Notes: a model not told the origin generated them from the sequence alone. A DNA stretch of 64,000 nucleotides from Nitratireductor aquimarinus (GCF_017255295.1 NZ_JAFKDE010000007.1:1-64000); one strand, 5' to 3'. Positions 48,546 through 58,368 are shown, counted from the first letter of the stretch. Numbers and translations are program-made.

Positions 48546-49970
48546 ATGATGAGCGAAGACCAAGCCAGCAACCGCATGTGGGGCGGACGTTTTGCCTCAG
48601 GACCCGATGCCGTCATGGAAGCGATCAACGCATCCATCGGTTTCGACAAGAAGCTTTACGCCCAGGACATTCGCGGCAGCCTGGCCCACGCCGCCATGCT
48701 GGCAAAGACTGGCATAATTTCGGCTGACGACGAGAAAAAAATCGTTGAGGGCCTGAACACGATCCTGTCAGAGATCGAGGCTGGCTCCTTCACCTTTTCC
48801 ACCAGGCTCGAAGACATTCACATGAATGTCGAGGCGCGTCTGGCCGAGCTTATCGGACCGGCCGCAGGACGCCTGCACACGGCGCGTTCGCGCAATGATC
48901 AGGTGGCGCTCGATTTCCGCCTCTGGGTCAAGGAAGAGCTGCAGCGCGTCGATGCCGCGCTTGGCGGCCTCATCGAAGCCTTTCTCACCCGCGCCGAGGA
49001 ACACGCTGCGAGCGTCATGCCGGGCTTCACGCATCTGCAGTCGGCACAGCCGGTCACGTTCGGCCACCATCTGATGGCCTATGTCGAAATGTTCGGCCGC
49101 GACCGTTCGCGCGTGCGCGACGCCATCGAGCGGCTGGACGAAAGCCCGATCGGCGTGGCCGCCCTTGCCGGCACGGGTTTCCCCGTCGACCGTCACATGA
49201 CGGCAGAGGCGCTCGGTTTTCGCGAGCCCACCCGCAACTCCATCGACACCGTGTCGGACCGCGATTTCGCGCTGGAGTTCCTGTCGCTTTCGGCCATCTG
49301 CGCCATTCACCTTTCGCGTCTGGCCGAGGAAATCGTCATCTGGTCGACGCCGCAGTTCGGCTTCGTGCGCCTGTCCGATTCCTTCTCCACCGGCTCCTCG
49401 ATCATGCCGCAGAAGAAGAACCCGGACGCCGCTGAACTGATCCGCGCCAAGACCGGCCGCATCAATGGCGACCTGATCGCGCTGCTGACGGTGATGAAAG
49501 GCCTGCCGCTCGCCTATTCAAAGGACATGCAGGAAGACAAGGAAGCCGTCTTCGACGCTGCCGAGACGCTCGACCTGATGCTTGCCGCGATGACCGGCAT
49601 GGTCGGCGACATGGAGGTCAACACGACCGCCATGAAGGAGGCCGCCGGAGCCGGTTTCTCCACCGCAACCGACCTGGCCGACTGGCTGGTGCGTGAAGCG
49701 GGCCTGCCGTTCCGCGAGGCCCATCACGTGACGGGCCGCGCCGTGGCGCTTGCCGAGGAAAAGAAGTGCGGGCTTGAAGAGCTTGCGCTGGAAGACCTTC
49801 AGGCGATCAACCCGGCCATTCACGATGGCGTTTTCTCGGTGCTGTCGGTCAGCAATTCCGTGAAAAGCCGCACCTCCTATGGCGGCACCGCGCCCTCCGA
49901 AGTGACCCGCCAGATCAGCGCATGGAAGAAACGCCTGAAACGGGATGCAACGCCCGCCAAAAAGCGCTAA
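48546..49970 (+). CDS. argH: Argininosuccinate lyase
   Basis: Last step of arginine biosynthesis, splitting argininosuccinate into arginine and fumarate. It has 474 residues. The fumarase/aspartase signature [12 protein letters not shown] is present, with the N-terminal [13 protein letters not shown] and the [15 protein letters not shown] segment. ATG 48546 or 48549 (ATGATG) are both possible. argJ, another arginine gene, is at 20.3 kb. Confidence 0.97.
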   Translation: MMSEDQASNRMWGGRFASGPDAVMEAINASIGFDKKLYAQDIRGSLAHAAMLAKTGIISADDEKKIVEGLNTILSEIEAGSFTFSTRLEDIHMNVEARLAELIGPAAGRLHTARSRNDQVALDFRLWVKEELQRVDAALGGLIEAFLTRAEEHAASVMPGFTHLQSAQPVTFGHHLMAYVEMFGRDRSRVRDAIERLDESPIGVAALAGTGFPVDRHMTAEALGFREPTRNSIDTVSDRDFALEFLSLSAICAIHLSRLAEEIVIWSTPQFGFVRLSDSFSTGSSIMPQKKNPDAAELIRAKTGRINGDLIALLTVMKGLPLAYSKDMQEDKEAVFDAAETLDLMLAAMTGMVGDMEVNTTAMKEAAGAGFSTATDLADWLVREAGLPFREAHHVTGRAVALAEEKKCGLEELALEDLQAINPAIHDGVFSVLSVSNSVKSRTSYGGTAPSEVTRQISAWKKRLKRDATPAKKR

Positions 49971-50006
49971 AACGCAGCCCACGCACTTTCGAGGAATGGA
50001 ACGCTC

Positions 50007-50210
50007 ATGACGGCCCGCCGCACGCTCACCCTTGTCATGCTCGGCCTCGCGCTCGGCCTTGCCGCCTGCGGGCGCAAGGCGCCACTTGATTCGCCCTATG
50101 AGGCGGCAGTGGATGCGCGCAAGGAAGCTGAACGCAACGACCAGCCCGTCCCGCCGGCGCCGGAAAAACCGGTCGAAGATCGTCCGTTCATCCTCGACGG
50201 TCTGCTCTAG
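50007..50210 (+). CDS. lptM: Small lipoprotein, LptM type
   Basis: A 67-residue lipoprotein. Signal peptide with lipobox LAAC (Cys21) followed by GRKAPLDSP, matching LptM/YifL, which helps mature the LPS transporter LptD. It sits between argH and lysA, the usual place in Rhizobiales. The stop TAG is the start of a repeat element at 50207-50226. Confidence 0.87.
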   Translation: MTARRTLTLVMLGLALGLAACGRKAPLDSPYEAAVDARKEAERNDQPVPPAPEKPVEDRPFILDGLL

Positions 50211-50257
50211 AGCATCGGACCGAAAAGGCTTGCGCCGCATGACGGCGCGAGCCAGAC
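50207..50257. repeat. Partial REP-like element and hairpin between lptM and lysA
   Basis: CTAGAGCATCGGACCGAAAA at 50207-50226 matches the outer arm of the repeat family seen at 38696-38761. It is followed by a hairpin whose arms 50227-50237 (GGCTTGCGCCG) and 50243-50253 (CGGCGCGAGCC) pair in 10 of 11 positions. No T-run, so it probably does not separate lptM from lysA. Confidence 0.5.
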
Positions 50258-50287
50258 AACCAAACGCTCAGCCGAAAGCCTGCTGCC

Positions 50288-51559
50288 GTGAATCATTTCG
50301 AATATCGTGACGGCGTGCTGCACGCCGAAGACGTGCCGGTGCCCGCCATTGCGGAAGCCGTCGGCACCCCGTTCTACTGCTATTCCACGGCAACGCTGAC
50401 GCGCCATTACCGTGTCTTCTCGGAAGCTTTCGAGGGGCTGGACGCGCTCGTCTGCTACGCCATGAAGGCAAACTCCAACCAGGCAGTTCTGACCACGCTT
50501 GCCCGCCTCGGCGCCGGCATGGATGTGGTCTCGGAAGGCGAGCTGCGCCGTGCGCTGGCCGCCGGCGTGCCTGCGAACAAGATCCTGTTTTCCGGTGTCG
50601 GCAAGACCGCACGCGAAATGGACTTCGCGCTCCAGGCCGGCATTCTCTGCTTCAACGTCGAATCGATGCCCGAGCTTGAACAGCTCTCCGCCCGCGCCAC
50701 CGCGCTGGGGCTGACGGCCAATGTGTCGCTGCGCATCAATCCCGATGTCGACGCGAAAACACACAAGAAGATCTCCACCGGCAAGGCGGAGAACAAGTTC
50801 GGCATCAGCTGGAAGGACGCCCGCGCCGCCTATGCGCGCGCCGCCGAGCTTCCGGGCCTGAAAGTGTCCGGCATCGACATGCATATCGGCAGCCAGATCA
50901 CCGAGCTGCAGCCCTTTGACGATGCTTTCGCATTGCTGACGGAGCTGACCGAAACCCTGCGCGCCGACGGCCACGCCATCGAGCATGTGGATCTCGGCGG
51001 CGGGCTTGGCGTTCCCTACGCGGAGGATGGCGACCAGCCGCCCCTGCCCGACGCCTATGCCGAAGTCGTGCGCAAGCACATGAAGAAGCTCGGTCTGAAG
51101 GTCATGCTCGAACCCGGCCGCCTGATCGCCGCCAATGCCGGCATCCTCGTGTCGGAAGTGGTTTATGTGAAGGAAGGCGAAGCGAAGAACTTCGTCATCG
51201 TGGACGCAGCGATGAACGACCTCATCCGCCCCACGCTTTACGAGGCGTTCCACGCCATTCGCCCGGTCGCCGAACCGGACGAGAATGCCGGCACGCTCGT
51301 CGCCGATGTTGTCGGTCCGGTCTGCGAGACGGGCGACTATCTGGCGCTCGACCGCGAGCTGCCTGCGCTCAAGGCCGGTGACCTGATCGCCGTCGGCTCT
51401 GCCGGCGCCTATGGCGCGGTGCAGGCCTGCACCTACAATTCGCGCCCGCTTGTGCCTGAAGTTCTGGTGAATGGCGACCGGTTCCACGTGATTCGGCCCC
51501 GGCTGAGCCTTGAAGAGCTGATCGCGCTCGACTCGATGCCGGACTGGCTCGCCGAGTAA
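50288..51559 (+). CDS. lysA: Diaminopimelate decarboxylase
   Basis: Makes lysine from meso-diaminopimelate. It has 423 residues in the PLP-dependent fold III group. The PLP lysine is in VCYAMKANSNQ; GGGLGVPY and the CETGDYL motif (the catalytic Cys from the partner subunit) are present. It follows argH-lptM in the same direction. The start GTG 50288 begins the conserved MNHFEYRDG. Confidence 0.96.
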   Translation: MNHFEYRDGVLHAEDVPVPAIAEAVGTPFYCYSTATLTRHYRVFSEAFEGLDALVCYAMKANSNQAVLTTLARLGAGMDVVSEGELRRALAAGVPANKILFSGVGKTAREMDFALQAGILCFNVESMPELEQLSARATALGLTANVSLRINPDVDAKTHKKISTGKAENKFGISWKDARAAYARAAELPGLKVSGIDMHIGSQITELQPFDDAFALLTELTETLRADGHAIEHVDLGGGLGVPYAEDGDQPPLPDAYAEVVRKHMKKLGLKVMLEPGRLIAANAGILVSEVVYVKEGEAKNFVIVDAAMNDLIRPTLYEAFHAIRPVAEPDENAGTLVADVVGPVCETGDYLALDRELPALKAGDLIAVGSAGAYGAVQACTYNSRPLVPEVLVNGDRFHVIRPRLSLEELIALDSMPDWLAE

Positions 51560-51683
51560 AACCACCTGCAGCGCGCGGATCACAATTTCGCGCGCCGCCT
51601 CGCCTTCGCCGCGTTTACTGCTATCCTTCATGATGACAGGGCGTGCGATTCACGCGCGCTGCGGCAATGTGCAGAGAGCGCCT

Positions 51684-54269
51684 ATGGCTGAAACACCGAC
51701 AGGGCAAACGCACAGGAGCCGGTTCGCGCGCCTCGCGCGCACCCGGTTTGCCATCCGTTCCGTCATGGTGGTGGAACGTCTCTGGCCGCTTGTCCTGCCG
51801 CTCGTCGTCATTGTCAGCCTGTTCCTGAGCATTTCCTGGCTTGGCCTCTTCAGGCTCATGCCCGACATGGTGCGGACCGCCGTTCTCGGTCTGCTCGGAC
51901 TTGCAAGCCTCGCGGCACTCTGGCGTCTGCGCGGCTTCCGCCGCCCGCAACCGGCTGAAATCGACCGGCGCATCGAGCGGGTCAATCAGCTTGAGCATGA
52001 GCCCGTCGCAACGCAATCGGACCGGCTCGCCGGTAGCCAGAACGAATTTGCCGACGCCTTATGGCGCGAACACCAGAAGCGCATGGCCGGAAGGCTGAAC
52101 AATCTGCGCGGCGACCTGCCGGAAACCGGCGTGCCGGAAAAAGATCCCTGGGGCCTGCGCGCAGCCGCTGCATTGCTTCTGGTCATTGCGGCAGCCTTCT
52201 CCACCGGCCCCTATGGCGGCAGCATTCTGGACGGTTTTCGGGCCAATGGCGGGGCGGAAGTGGTTCCCCCGCGGATCGACGCCTGGGTGACGCCGCCCAA
52301 CTACACCCGCCGCGCACCGCTCTATCTGACCGCAGAGGCCAATCGCGAAACCGACCACTTCACCGTGCCGCAGGGCAGCATGCTCGCGCTGCGGGTCACC
52401 GGCGGATCGGGCACGGAAACGCTTTCCTTCCTTGGCGTCGATGACGCGGAAACCCTGATCGAGCCGGAAGGCGCGTCGCAGAGCGAAACGCTTTCCTCCG
52501 CCGCCACCGCCCGCCGTTTCGCCAGCACGCTTGCCGGCGATGGCAAGCTCATCCTGAAGCGCGACGGTCAGGAGATCGAAAGCTGGCTCTTTTCGGTGAC
52601 GCCGGACAATCCCCCGGCAATCCGCTTTGCCGAAGACCCCAGACGCGCCGTCAATGGCGCGCTGGAACTCGTCTACGAAATCGAGGACGATTACGGGGCT
52701 GCCGAAGCCCAGGCGCTGTTCAGGCAGGCCTGGCAGGCGACCGATGCACGCCCGCTCTACGAAGCGCCCGACCTGGCGCTCACCCTGCCGCGCCGCGATG
52801 GCAAGAGCATCGCCGCGAAGACCTCACGCGACCTCACCGAGCACCCGTGGGCCGGCAGTTCGGTGACGATTACGCTGCGCGCGGTCGACGATGCAGGGCA
52901 GGAAGCGCTGAGCGAAGCGAAAATCGTGACCCTGCCGGAGCGCATCTTCACCAATCCGCTGGCCAAGGCGCTGGTGGAGCAGCGACGCATTCTGGCGCTG
53001 GACGCCAATGGCAAGCAGCGCGTTCTCGACCTGATGGACGCGGTCATGACATGGCCGGAAAGAACGCTGAGCGATCTCGCCCATTTCCTCGGTGTTTCGG
53101 CGGCCCGCTCGCGGCTTGCAACGGCGCAGTCGGACGACCAGTTGCGCAGCGTGGTCGATTATCTCTGGGAGATCGCACTCATCATCGAGGATGGCGACCT
53201 CACCGCTGCCGAGAAGCGTCTGCGGCAGGCCCAGGAAGCCCTGAGGCAGGCGCTTGAAGACGGCGCGAGCGACGAGGAAATCGCCCAGCTGATGGACGAA
53301 TTGCGCAGCGCCATGCAGGAGTTCATGCGCGAACTCGCCGAGCGCGCGCAGCAGAACCCCGATCTGGCCCAGCAGATGCCGGAGAACAGCCAGATGCTGA
53401 ACCAGAGCGATCTGGAGCGCATGCTCGACCAGATCGAGGAACTGGCAAAATCCGGCGCGCGCGATCAGGCGCAGGAGCTGCTCTCCCAGCTTGAGAACAT
53501 GATGAACAATCTGCAGGCCGGCCGCTCCCAGCAGGGGCAGCAGGGTGGCCAGCAATCAGAAATGCGCCAGCAGATGGACGAGCTCGGCAATCTGATGCGC
53601 AAGCAGCAGGAGCTGATGAACGAGACCTTCCGCATGGACCAGATGGAACGCGGGCAGCGCGGGCAGTCCGGTCAGGAAGGCCAGCAGGGCGAGCGCGGTC
53701 AACAGGGGCAGGGAGGGCAGAACCAGCCCGGTCAGGGCCAGCAGCCCGGACAGGGTCAGGGCATGACGCCGGAAGAATTCGCCGACGCCATGCGCGGCCT
53801 GCAACAGGGTCAGGGCATGCTGCGGCAGGATCTGGAAAGCCTGATGGAGGGCCTTGAGGGGCTGGGCATCAAGCCCGGCGAAGGTTTCGGCGAAGCCGGC
53901 GAGGCCATGGGCGAAGCCGAAGGCGCGCTTGGCGAGGGTGAAGGCGAGCAGGCCGTGGGCGAACAGGGCCGTGCGCTCGAAGCGTTGCGGCGCGGCGCGC
54001 AGGACATGATGAACCAGATGCAGCAGGCCATGCAGGGTGAGCAGGGCGGCGGCGAACAGGGCTATCGGCAGGGCAATAATGGCCGCGATCCGCTTGGGCG
54101 TCCGCAGGCGACCACGGGGCCGGATTTCGGCGATTCGGTCGACGTTCCCGACGAGATCGACACCCAGCGCGCGCGCCGCATTCTGGACGCCATCCGCAAG
54201 CGCCTCGGCGATGCGCTGAGCCCTGCCCTCGAAAAGGAATATCTCGAACGGCTACTCAACATGCAGTAG
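51684..54269 (+). CDS. TIGR02302 family protein (DUF4175)
   Basis: An 861-residue alphaproteobacterial protein. Three hydrophobic segments lie in the N-terminal 200 residues (about 30-50, 55-80 and 165-190). A long soluble region with coiled-coil potential follows, then a Gln/Gly-rich low-complexity tract (about 610-800) with GQQGQGGQNQPGQGQ-like repeats and a conserved C-terminal ARRILDAIRKRLGDALSP. Function unknown; it may be an envelope-associated structural protein. ATG 51684 is the conserved start. Confidence 0.9.
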   Translation: MAETPTGQTHRSRFARLARTRFAIRSVMVVERLWPLVLPLVVIVSLFLSISWLGLFRLMPDMVRTAVLGLLGLASLAALWRLRGFRRPQPAEIDRRIERVNQLEHEPVATQSDRLAGSQNEFADALWREHQKRMAGRLNNLRGDLPETGVPEKDPWGLRAAAALLLVIAAAFSTGPYGGSILDGFRANGGAEVVPPRIDAWVTPPNYTRRAPLYLTAEANRETDHFTVPQGSMLALRVTGGSGTETLSFLGVDDAETLIEPEGASQSETLSSAATARRFASTLAGDGKLILKRDGQEIESWLFSVTPDNPPAIRFAEDPRRAVNGALELVYEIEDDYGAAEAQALFRQAWQATDARPLYEAPDLALTLPRRDGKSIAAKTSRDLTEHPWAGSSVTITLRAVDDAGQEALSEAKIVTLPERIFTNPLAKALVEQRRILALDANGKQRVLDLMDAVMTWPERTLSDLAHFLGVSAARSRLATAQSDDQLRSVVDYLWEIALIIEDGDLTAAEKRLRQAQEALRQALEDGASDEEIAQLMDELRSAMQEFMRELAERAQQNPDLAQQMPENSQMLNQSDLERMLDQIEELAKSGARDQAQELLSQLENMMNNLQAGRSQQGQQGGQQSEMRQQMDELGNLMRKQQELMNETFRMDQMERGQRGQSGQEGQQGERGQQGQGGQNQPGQGQQPGQGQGMTPEEFADAMRGLQQGQGMLRQDLESLMEGLEGLGIKPGEGFGEAGEAMGEAEGALGEGEGEQAVGEQGRALEALRRGAQDMMNQMQQAMQGEQGGGEQGYRQGNNGRDPLGRPQATTGPDFGDSVDVPDEIDTQRARRILDAIRKRLGDALSPALEKEYLERLLNMQ

Positions 54270-54360
54270 CCGACTGCCGGGGCCTTCGCCCACAGAACAA
54301 CCCGGACCCGTCACGTTTCGGCATTTTGCGTATTTTCATTTCATGAAGCGGAGGGGTGCG

Positions 54361-54714
54361 ATGAGTGATGCGATAAATCTGGCGGAAAAACTGTCTGCCT
54401 TTGACGAGAAATGGTCACCGCGAACCGTGGCCACCTTCAACGGCCATGACGTGATGGTCGTAAAGGTCGAGGGCGAGTTCAAATGGCATTCTCACCCCGC
54501 CACCGACGATTTCTTTCTCGTGCTAAAGGGCGAAATCGACATTCAGCTGCGCGACCGCACCGTCACGCTGAAAGCAGGTGAAATGTTCGTCGTGCCGAAA
54601 GATGTCGAGCATTGCCCGGTGGCCCGCAAGGAAGCGCATCTCCTCTTGATCGAGCCAACGGGCACACCGAACACCGGCGACGCAGCCACGGCTGCGAAAC
54701 GCACGGTCATCTGA
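54361..54714 (+). CDS. Cupin domain-containing protein
   Basis: A 117-residue single-domain cupin. Metal-binding His residues are in FKWHSHPATDDFF, with a Glu in LVLKGE and the second motif around KDVEHCPVARKEAHLLL. The function is unknown; such proteins may be isomerases, dioxygenases or ligand sensors. ATG 54361 is chosen for the GGAGGGG upstream. It stands alone between the DUF4175 gene and the convergent cpdR. Confidence 0.9.
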   Translation: MSDAINLAEKLSAFDEKWSPRTVATFNGHDVMVVKVEGEFKWHSHPATDDFFLVLKGEIDIQLRDRTVTLKAGEMFVVPKDVEHCPVARKEAHLLLIEPTGTPNTGDAATAAKRTVI

Positions 54715-54777
54715 TCGCCCGCCCCCGCCCCCATCCGGAGGCATGGCGGGCAATCTGAACCATTGCAGAAGCGCCGG

Positions 54778-55143
54778 TCAGGCCGCGAGAACCTCGCCAA
54801 CCCGCTGGCGCAGTTCGCTCAGCGTGAAGGGCTTGTTCACGACGCCCTTGACGGTGCCTTCAAGCTCCACGGCGCGTTCGCGCTGATCCGCATAGCCGGT
54901 CATCAGGAGAAGACGCAGGCCCGGAAAGGCGTTTGCCACAGCCCGCGCCATCTCGATGCCGTCCATGGCCGGCATACGAATGTCCGACAGGACCAGATCG
55001 TAATCGCCGGCCGTTTCATTGATTCGCTCAAGCCCTTCCAGCCCGTCACCCGCGGTTTCCACGGTGTGACCGGCAGCGCTCAGCGCGCGGGCGGTAAAAT
55101 TACGTACGGAGTCGTCGTCTTCGACAATAAGAAGCTTAGCCAT
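54778..55143 (-). CDS. cpdR: Response regulator CpdR
   Basis: A 121-residue stand-alone receiver domain, matching CpdR, which in Caulobacter and Sinorhizobium acts as an adaptor for ClpXP during the cell cycle. The acidic patch is in VEDDDSVR, the phosphoacceptor Asp near residue 52 in LVLSDIRMP, and the Lys in VNKPFTLSELRQRV. The chain ends in Ala-Ala, consistent with the family's degradation tail. It is the last of three leftward genes after hpt. Confidence 0.9.
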   Translation of the reverse strand: MAKLLIVEDDDSVRNFTARALSAAGHTVETAGDGLEGLERINETAGDYDLVLSDIRMPAMDGIEMARAVANAFPGLRLLLMTGYADQRERAVELEGTVKGVVNKPFTLSELRQRVGEVLAA

Positions 55144-55215
55144 GACCTGTTTTCACCCGATCCGATTACCCTTCGGTAAATACGCCAGCCCCCACTTTTC
55201 TAAAAATCACTCCGT

Positions 55216-55758
55216 TCAGGCATCGCCCTTGACGATGCCGACGAAAGGCAGCTCGCGAAACGCGTGCGCCACGTCCATTCCATAGCCCACGACAAAATAG
55301 TCGGGGCATTCAAAACCGACAAAATCGGCGTTGATTTCCGTCTGCCGCCGCGAATGCTTGTCGAGCAGCACCGCAACGGACACCGATTTTGCGCCGCGCG
55401 ACATCATCAGTTCGCTCGTGTGCTTCAGTGTCTTGCCGGATTCCAGAATGTCATCCACCAGAAGGATGTCGCGCCCTTTCACATCGTTGTCGATGTCGCG
55501 CAACACCTTGATCTTGCCGCTTTCCGTGCCCGCCCCGTAGCTGGAGATCATGATGAACTCCACTTCCGGCGAGATGCCCACATCGTGCATCGCGCGGATC
55601 AGATCGGCTGCGAAAATAAACGATCCCTTGAGAACGGAGATCACCAGAAGGTCGTCATACTCGCGCGAAGCGATGTCCTTGGCGAGTTCCAGATTGCGCC
55701 TTGCGATGGTCGAGGCCGAGAACAAAACCTCGATTTCCTTGCCGCGTACAACAGGCAT
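55216..55758 (-). CDS. hpt: Hypoxanthine phosphoribosyltransferase
   Basis: Purine salvage enzyme making IMP (and GMP) from PRPP and the base. It has 180 residues. The PRPP-binding loop is ILLVDDILESGKTL; KGSFIFAADLIRAM and the late FVGFECPDYFVVGYGMD are typical. It lies between the unknown membrane protein gene and cpdR, all leftward. Confidence 0.95.
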   Translation of the reverse strand: MPVVRGKEIEVLFSASTIARRNLELAKDIASREYDDLLVISVLKGSFIFAADLIRAMHDVGISPEVEFIMISSYGAGTESGKIKVLRDIDNDVKGRDILLVDDILESGKTLKHTSELMMSRGAKSVSVAVLLDKHSRRQTEINADFVGFECPDYFVVGYGMDVAHAFRELPFVGIVKGDA

Positions 55759-55827
55759 GGGGCGGCGAACTCCTGTAAGGGCGGTCCCGAAACGTTCTGG
55801 TCCGGAACCGGGTATTCAGCAGATGAT

Positions 55828-56475
55828 CTACGACGAACGAAACGTCACAGAAACGGACTTTACACCTTCACTAGGCGCGACCAGCCGACTGGAGAAGGGA
55901 AAGCGCGCGCCCGGTCCGAGGTGTTGTTCGTTTGTCCCCAAAAAATAACGCGTTGTCGAGCCGTTTTCGGAGGTAACGTTGATGGAGATTGATGGAATGG
56001 CGACAATCTTGCTGCCGCCGTTAAAGGCTGCGCCATCAACGATGAGAAGCGCCTGCGATCCCTGCCGCTCGACGCGCGATGTCACCTCCACCAGACGCAG
56101 GGCCTGCGACGGCGTCTCCCGCTGACCGAAATCCATCGCCTGCACCAGGCTGTGCCCGCCAGACACCCAGAACGCGCCGGCGATGAAAAGCGCGCCCACC
56201 GCCCAGAACAGCGGGCCTGCCGGCCCGCGCTTCACGCGCCGGTGTGCTGCGCCCGGCTTCAGCATGTCGAGGCCCGAGACGGTTTCACCCGACGGCAGCG
56301 CCGCGCGCGGCTTGCGCGCTTCGGTGTTCTCGCCGGGCGCAAGCGTTTCGAAGCCCACATCGACCACATCGCGCCCGGCATCGCGCCCGGCATCGCTTTG
56401 ACGCTGCGATCCGCGCGCCCGGTCGGGCATCATGATTTCGCCCGAAAGAGGGCGTGCGCTGTCGGAGTGCCTCAT
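55828..56475 (-). CDS. Conserved membrane protein of unknown function upstream of ftsE
   Basis: A 215-residue protein with a disordered, Arg/Asp-rich N-terminus (about 1-80), one membrane helix (about 88-108, FWAVGALFIAGAFWVSGGHS) and a C-terminal beta-rich domain of about 100 residues with a SINVTSENGSTTRYFLGTNE segment. The topology is cytoplasmic tail plus periplasmic domain. A protein of this type commonly lies divergent from ftsE in Rhizobiales; I cannot assign a function. Confidence 0.82.
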   Translation of the reverse strand: MRHSDSARPLSGEIMMPDRARGSQRQSDAGRDAGRDVVDVGFETLAPGENTEARKPRAALPSGETVSGLDMLKPGAAHRRVKRGPAGPLFWAVGALFIAGAFWVSGGHSLVQAMDFGQRETPSQALRLVEVTSRVERQGSQALLIVDGAAFNGGSKIVAIPSISINVTSENGSTTRYFLGTNEQHLGPGARFPFSSRLVAPSEGVKSVSVTFRSS

Positions 56476-56645
56476 AGCCGGCAGACTATCCTTTCGTGAT
56501 CCGCCTTTCCGGGCTAAATGGAAATGGTTAATGCTTCGACCTCCCGCATATCAAGCAGGAGTTAACTTGCTATTAACCATGCGCATTGATGGTCTGACAG
56601 AATGCGTCCCGGCAACACCCGCCACCCAACGAACGCAGGTTCCTC

Positions 56646-57305
56646 GTGATTCGATTTGAAAATGTCGGCCATAGATACGGGATGGGTCCGGAGATCCTCC
56701 GCGATGTCTCGTTTCATTTGCCGGAGCGATCCTTCCAGTTTCTGAGCGGCCCTTCCGGCGCCGGCAAGACAACGCTCCTGCGCCTGCTTTTCATGTCGCT
56801 GAAGCCGACGCGCGGCCTGATCACGATTTTCGGCAAGGACCGCTCCAAGATCACCCGCACGGAGCTGCCGCTCCTGCGCCGCAATATCGGCGTGGTCTTT
56901 CAGGATTTCCGTCTGCTGGATCATCTCACCACCTATGAGAATGTGGCGCTGCCGCTGCGCGTTCGCGGGCGCGATGAATCCACCTATCGCAGCGACGTGA
57001 TCGAACTCCTGAAATGGGTGGGTTTAGGCGAGCGCATGCATGTGCTGCCGCCCATCCTGTCCGGCGGTGAAAAGCAGCGCGCCGCCATCGCCCGCGCCCT
57101 CATCGAGCAGCCCCGCATCCTGCTCGCCGACGAACCGACCGGCAATGTGGACCCGCAACTCGCCCGCCGCCTGCTGCGGCTTCTTTTGGAGCTCAACCGG
57201 CTCGGCACCGCCGTCGTCATCGCCACCCACGACCTCGGCCTGATGGATCAGGTGGATGCGCGCCGCATGGTGCTCTCGGGCGGAAGGCTGGAAATCTATG
57301 ACTGA
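56646..57305 (+). CDS. ftsE: Cell division ATP-binding protein FtsE
   Basis: ABC ATPase that with FtsX couples the divisome to peptidoglycan hydrolase activation. It has 219 residues, the family length. Walker A is GPSGAGKTT, the signature is LSGGEKQRAAIARAL, and Walker B is ILLADEPTGNVD. It starts with GTG (56646), with AGG six bases upstream. It overlaps ftsX by 8 bases. Confidence 0.96.
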   Translation: MIRFENVGHRYGMGPEILRDVSFHLPERSFQFLSGPSGAGKTTLLRLLFMSLKPTRGLITIFGKDRSKITRTELPLLRRNIGVVFQDFRLLDHLTTYENVALPLRVRGRDESTYRSDVIELLKWVGLGERMHVLPPILSGGEKQRAAIARALIEQPRILLADEPTGNVDPQLARRLLRLLLELNRLGTAVVIATHDLGLMDQVDARRMVLSGGRLEIYD

Positions 57306-58287
57306 GACGACCCGCCTCCTGAAGAATGTCGGCGCACGCCTGAGTTCGGGCGCGCGCGGCGCGGTGTCGCGCAAGCAGACACCCATCGTGCCGTCGGACA
57401 ACATTGCCGGCCGCGCCATGGTGCTCGTGATCGCGATCATGACCTTTCTTTCGTGCCTCACCCTGGGCGCGGTGACGCTGGTGCGCGACACAGCCTCCAC
57501 CTGGCAGACGCAGATCTCCCGCGAAGCGACCATCCAGATCAAACCCGATGAGGGGCTGGACATGGACGCCGCCCTCGCCCAGGCCCGCGACATCGCCGCC
57601 GGTTACAATGGCGTTCTCAACGCAAACATCGTCGACGCCGAGGCCACCGCACGCCTGCTCGAACCGTGGCTCGGAACCGGTCTCGACATTGAGAGCCTGC
57701 CCGTCCCCCGGCTCGTGATCGTCACCATCGACCCGACAGCACGGCCCGATTTCGCGGCCATGCGCGCAGAACTTGCGCAAAACGTCGCCAATGCGACGCT
57801 GGACGATCACCGCACCTGGGTCGACCGGCTCGTCGCCATGGCGCGCACCACGGTCACCATCGGCATGTCCGCGCTGGCGCTGATGCTTTCGGCCACGGCG
57901 CTCACCGTCATCTTCGCCACGCGCGGCGCGATGGCCGGCAATGGACACATCATCGAGGTGCTGCATTTCGTGGGGGCGGAAGCGCCCTTCATCGCCTCGC
58001 AATTCCGCCGGCACTTCCTGTTTGCCGGCATGAAAGGCGCTGCCGCCGGCGGCCTTGCCGCCATCCTCGTCTTCATCGGCTTCTACTGGTGGTCATCGCG
58101 CAACATGGCCACGCCCGAGGCCGATCAGGCCACGGCCCTGTTCGGCAATTTCGCTATCGGCCCATCCGGCTATATCGGCGTCGGCGCAATCGTGATCGTG
58201 ATTGCCGTCCTGACGGCGGCAACCACCCATGTGACGGTGCTCTCCTATCTGAAGAATGTCGACACCGCCCATCCCGACACGATGTAG
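57298..58287 (+). CDS. ftsX: Cell division protein FtsX
   Basis: Permease-like partner of FtsE in the inner membrane, 329 residues. Helix 1 is at about 38-60 (MVLVIAIMTFLSCLTLGAVTL), followed by a periplasmic domain and three C-terminal helices (about 180-210, 240-270 and 290-320). ATG 57298 lies inside the end of ftsE, so translation is coupled. Confidence 0.95.
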   Translation: MTETTRLLKNVGARLSSGARGAVSRKQTPIVPSDNIAGRAMVLVIAIMTFLSCLTLGAVTLVRDTASTWQTQISREATIQIKPDEGLDMDAALAQARDIAAGYNGVLNANIVDAEATARLLEPWLGTGLDIESLPVPRLVIVTIDPTARPDFAAMRAELAQNVANATLDDHRTWVDRLVAMARTTVTIGMSALALMLSATALTVIFATRGAMAGNGHIIEVLHFVGAEAPFIASQFRRHFLFAGMKGAAAGGLAAILVFIGFYWWSSRNMATPEADQATALFGNFAIGPSGYIGVGAIVIVIAVLTAATTHVTVLSYLKNVDTAHPDTM

Positions 58288-58368
58288 CCGCGATGATGTC
58301 CCAATTGACCTGTTCACCGGATGCGTGTCGACTATCCATCGCCGCAATTTGCAGTTAACGATCACCGC

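Noticed and set aside
51571-51595. GCGCGCG/CGCGCGC pair after lysA
   Set aside because: Simple GC alternation is common here and no T-run follows; I could not support a terminator.
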